NCBI GenBank assembly: GCA_038373865.1
Contig: JAXGGA010005509.1
Span: 1-64,000, forward strand
Source: Uloborus plumipes
Taxonomy: Eukaryota; Arthropoda; Arachnida; Araneae; Uloboridae
Reading direction: 5' to 3'
Length of the DNA: 64,000 nucleotides
The first letter of the stretch is position 1. The number at the start of each line of letters is the position of its first letter. A program made the position numbers and the translations under genes. Positions 59,841 to 64,000 of this stretch are shown here, piece by piece. The notes under the pieces are model-generated. The model was given only the letters and a program-made list of their open reading frames with translations, made no database searches and was not told where the DNA came from.

Positions 59841-60935
59841 TTTGTGATTTATATAACCCTGCAGAAATGTGAAAGTAGCTGTCTGGTTAGAACCGTGGAC
59901 TACAAGACAAAAAAATGCAGAAAAGGATTTTTTAGTGTCTTTCCACTAACTTACACATGTTCTTCAGAAAGACGTATAGTACGAAATTGCTCTGTCCATG
60001 CTTCCGGTTGGACATAATGTGTACATAATATTTAATTGCATATTAATGCTTAACTTTTTAAATAACGTACGTAGAGGTAACTAAATATTATTTTTGAAAT
60101 TTAGAATGATCCTTACATTATAACGAATAATATGTTTTTATTTAATTTTAATTCGTGTAAACCTCCAGATAAATAAAAGTAGTTTTTACTAAAATCGCTG
60201 ATTACAAGGAAAAGCAGTAAAAAAAAGTTTTTTTTAGCATTTTAGTGATGCTTGCTTCTGGAATTGACAATAACTCAGACTACACCAAAACTCATTAACC
60301 AGAAACAGCATTTGGCATGGACAACCAATATACGTACATGCATCTCTGCCACATGAGACTTCGGAAATGTTCTTCAGAAAGACATATAGTACGAAATTGT
60401 TCTGTCATTCTTCTGCTTGGACATAAAGTGTACATAATATTTAAATTTATATTGATGCATAGTAATTTAAATCATGTGCGTAAAAGGTAACTAAAAATTA
60501 TTTTTGCAATTTAGAATGATCACATTATAACACATATGTTTTTATTCCCTTTCGATTCATGTAAACCTCCAGATAAAAAAAAGCTGTTTTTTTACCAGAA
60601 TCGTTGATCTCAAAGAAATGCAGACAAAAAATGTATTTTCAGCAACTTTTCAATAACACTCCTCAACAAATCAAAAAGTAACTTATTCCTCTGACGAAAC
60701 CGAAATTCTAAGACCACTTTTTAAAGTTTTTTTCCTGACCACCATTCGTAATGCCCGCTTCTGGAATCGACAATAACTCAGACAGCACCGAAACTCATTA
60801 ACCAGAAACAGCATTTGGCATGGACAATCAATACACATACATGCATCTCTGCCACGCGAGCCTTCGGAAATGTTCTTCAGAAAGACGTATAGTACGAAAT
60901 GGTTCTGTCCATGCTTCTGCCTGGGAACGTATGGC
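59841..60935 (+). repeat. Diverged tandem repeat, 410-502-bp spacing
   Basis: The anchor TGTTCTTCAGAAAGAC lies at 59959, 60369 and 60871. It is followed by GTACGAAAT and TCTGTCC, and in the first two units by TGTACATAATATTTAA. The leader ACTCATTAACCAGAAACAGC, CATTTGGCATGGACAA is present in the last two units (about 60291 and 60794). The third unit is cut short near 60930. Confidence 0.85.
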
Positions 60936-60965
60936 TTTAATTTTGATTCATTTATAAGCGAGATG

Positions 60966-61336
60966 TCATGACCACGTACCGTTTGATTTATGCTGCTCAG
61001 GAGGAATGCCTGCTTCGTTACTTTGGATTTTCCCCCTGTTTCTCCTGGGCCGTGACAGAATTGCTGATTCCTGAAATGCTGGAAAAGAATTCGCTTTGAT
61101 GTATGTAGACATCGGGGTTGAGAGTTTGTTTTTCTCCCCGGGTAAGCTTATTGTGGTGTTACATTGTTGTGTGCGTTTCTGTGAGTGTAAATATCCGGGC
61201 AGGAACTTTGAATTACAGTTGTATAATATGATATATTGGTGATGTTTTGAGTGTGGAAAGAAAGTGAAAAATTTACCTGAGCTGGATGCTAACCTTTTGA
61301 TAATCGGCAATGTTGTACCAACTGAGCTAAACAGAA
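60966..61336 (-). repeat. Possible tRNA-derived repeat or tRNA relic
   Basis: On the minus strand, TTTAGCTCAGTTGGTACAAC (complement of ~61314-61333) is a good tRNA D-arm/A-box. GGTTAGCATCC follows ~35 nt later, a poor and too-close B-box, so the tRNA part is incomplete. The ~300 bp after it is less AT-rich and contains an open frame of 132 codons with no domain I know. A tRNA-headed SINE or a decayed tRNA gene are both possible. Confidence 0.35.
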
Positions 61337-64000
61337 AGAATGTCTTTAAGAAATATATCATCACATATACATAATGACTTTCAAATTATACATTGTAATT
61401 ACTTTTAAAGCACTTTGCACAGTGTTTTAATCCTTTTTTATTGCAGTTTTGAAAGCAATTAAACTGATAGATAAAATTTAAAATTGGTGTTAAACAGCAG
61501 TAACCTTTATTAATTATTGCTAAGATAAAATTATAGTTTATATTTTGTCTCGCGGCTTTCCAAAAATGCAGATACTTTAATATTTTACGGGTGAAAAAAA
61601 AGATAATGCAACTTCATTTTAAACATGTTGCATTGAGCTTTAGTAATACATATACATTATTTTCCTTTGAGCATTTATTTCAGCAGTATTTAGAAAAAAC
61701 TTTCGCAACTAAAAAGTATTTTATTAGCTTTTACGTACAACAACATTTCTGCATGAGACATTATTATTTTTTTCGAAATATCAGTTTAAGAACAACACTA
61801 GCTGCTCTAGTATACACTATACATGTACAAAACACGAAGTCACGAAGTTTTACTCGTATTCTACGTATGTGGCATACGTTCAAACATATATATGCACAAA
61901 TACTCACATACAGATACGTCGACAAAAATTGTTAAAACGTAATTAAGGATGGACAATAAAACATATTTTGATTGTCCGGATAAACAAATGAAACTAAAAC
62001 ATATAGCAATGATTTACGGAAGAGGATTTCTCTTTATTTGTTATTATTATTTTTTAATTATTACTTTCATTTTGTTTAAGAATTTTAATGGTACTGTAAG
62101 TTTCTTTAGTTACTTGACGAATTTTTTGCGCTTTGTTGCTTAAAAAACTTTATTTTGCTATTAAACCCAATACGCTTGTTTTAATAGATAAAAATAGAGA
62201 AACAGACTGAACTGAGAGAATGACTATTCTTACTAGCACTGTACAGAGTAAATGTGCTCCTTACAAGTGCTGTAACTGAACAATGGAAAAAGTTGAGCTT
62301 CTCTTCTCATGTGTAGTGTGCAGATTACTTATGAAACTACAACTATAAAATGTGTTTGAAACTGTAAAAGCCAGGCACAAAAGTACAAAATTTACAAAAT
62401 TAAAATAAAAATTGCTTTGCGTAGCACACAATATGCTGAAAATCATACTGAAACTAAGAACTGAAGTAGATATTATGAGTAATATTTAATCACTCCGCTT
62501 TGATTTAACGACCCATTAGTACTTATAATTACAAAATTATTGGGCCGATAATTAATCATCCGTAATTGTAATTATTAGAAGTTCTCTTCCCCTTTCTTAA
62601 TCGTCTGCTCTGGGTGCCTACTAAAGCTTTGGGATAGTTCGGGCTAGTACTTCACTAGACAGAAACAAATGGGCGAGATATAAATCATTTTGAAGTTAAA
62701 GAGAGTTTTATATCTCACTGCAGTGCAAAATATTGGTTAAAGAATGGTCGATATTGCGCCTAAATTTTATAACAGTATTTAGAATTAAGAGACAGGTCTA
62801 ACTTCCTTCTATGATGGATTGTTTAACGTTATTTAAAGTTTATAGATTATCCATTTGTACAAGGTCATGAGCTCCATTTGTCTTAAAAATACTTCGTGTA
62901 AAAAGTATATTCTTAAAGTAGTAGAAAAGGCATTTTATTCATAAAATGCTTTAGTAATTTTTATTTTATGTACATTTGCACGTTTTAAATTAAATAATTA
63001 TAGCATAAAGTTTCTTTTTCTGCCGATTAAAATCTATATCATTATCGAATAGTGATGTTGCTGATTAAATTATTGATACATTCGAAGTGGCAAGTTCACA
63101 GCATTGCCACTTCCCTCAAATATAGTTGGCTCGTAAAGTTTCATAGTTGTTCCCTATCAACACTTTCTTATTATCTTGCTTCGGACTTTCTGTCCTACAA
63201 TTGTCTACAAAAGTATGTGGTGGTGGGGGGTGGGTTTTTCAGAAAACATGGGTTGAATTGTTTATACAACAGCAGAAGCTGATTGGAGGACAGAGATATG
63301 TATTTAAAGGCTGGGGTGGTAACGGGAAACGAATCAGCTTTTTTGTTGGTTGTTTCTTAAAGCAGTTTTTTTTTTTAATCCTGCAGAGTTCTCTAATTTA
63401 AAAGGAACATATAATGACAAAAATAAGAAAAAATATATTTTAAAAAAATATTGAACAAATAAATGAGGTAAGTTATCTTGTAATATTTTATATACAATGT
63501 TAGCCATTTATTTATTTAATGCCATTATTTTTATATAAAAAGAAAGAAAGAAAATAACAAAATTTTACAAAATGTATTCCAAATAATAATTTGTCTAAAA
63601 GAGGTGTAACTAATTCTCTTTATTCTCATAAATTTTACAATTGAACCTACAAAATGTATGACTTAGCAACAAAATAATTATGATGATAATAACTCCTATT
63701 TCATTCAGATAAGAGTGAAAAAAAAATAATTTTACTTAGCTGTTACCAAAGATTGGTTTTTCTAAGATTTCAATGTCGAAAACTCTTCGATCGATCGTCA
63801 TTGGGCCTTCTTAGCTTAGCACAAATATCAAAACTATAACCAAAAGCTCTAAGATCTCTCTTTTGAGATTATGAACTTTGAGGCTGTTAATGTCAAAATT
63901 TTCATTCATTGATAGAATCTTTAATCTTTTTGATCACTGTATTAAGCTTAAAGATGTAATCACCTTCTTGTTTGAAGATTTCAGGGCAAAAGCATGTTTA
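61337..64000. other. AT-rich sequence, no gene recognised
   Basis: Open frames at 61591-61935 (114 codons) and 61949-62143 have AT-driven composition (Phe, Ile, Lys, Tyr) and no domain I know. A G-rich patch lies at 63220-63237. No RNA gene seen. Confidence 0.4.

Noticed and set aside
61284..61329. Functional tRNA gene on the minus strand
   Set aside because: The A-box is good, but the anticodon arm is short, the B-box is poor and too close, and no T arm or acceptor stem pairs up.
61591..62143. Two ORFs of 114 and 64 codons close together
   Set aside because: Composition is AT-driven, and no domain, splice structure or repeat homology was found.

Overview
This window looks like AT-rich, intron-less or intergenic DNA from an animal, most likely an arthropod and probably an arachnid. 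That placement is an inference from the mixture of Tc1/mariner elements, tRNA-derived SINEs, palindromic MITE-like elements and microsatellite-tailed repeats. I found no host protein-coding gene that I can name. Almost all recognisable coding sequence is transposase.

Layout. 0-3.5 kb holds retroelement-like 3' ends, a 930-bp repeat that recurs at 50 kb, a Harbinger-like MITE and a long (AC)n tract. 6-7.7 kb has a 40-bp-stem hairpin and a GATTAC-rich inverted-repeat element. 8.3-11.2 kb has two back-to-back Tc1-like transposons, one frameshifted and one with two TGA stops. 11.2-20.5 kb has a tRNA-derived SINE, a 640-bp palindromic element, a long-range inverted repeat and a third, heavily decayed Tc1-like element. 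22-23 kb is a ~150-bp tandem repeat. 24-26.7 kb has a GC-rich exon-like block and several MITEs. 27.7-32.1 kb is a ~276-bp tandem array interrupted by three elements of different types: an intact Tc1-like transposon (348-aa transposase), a pogo-like MITE and a SINE. Neighbouring units show the empty sites. 34-39 kb is a nest of GC-rich-headed repeats, hairpin MITEs and an inverted duplication. 38.9-43.7 kb is a broken (TA)n array holding three separate TIR elements. One of these is a 2.3-kb transposon with a decayed protein I could not classify. A CpG-rich block near 44 kb is the best candidate for a host promoter or first exon. 44-64 kb is mostly featureless AT-rich DNA apart from the second 930-bp repeat, an eight-unit 221-bp tandem array, a 430-bp foldback element and a diverged ~400-500-bp repeat.

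How it fits together. The elements form a layered insertion history. Several insertions can be dated relative to one another because the target was itself duplicated, so the pre-insertion sequence survives next door: the 276-bp array, the 395-bp duplication at 35.2-36.3 kb and the palindrome at 34.0-34.2 kb. One Tc1-like copy still has an open transposase frame and perfect-looking ends. Its sister 20 kb away differs by only a handful of bases, which points to recent transposition.
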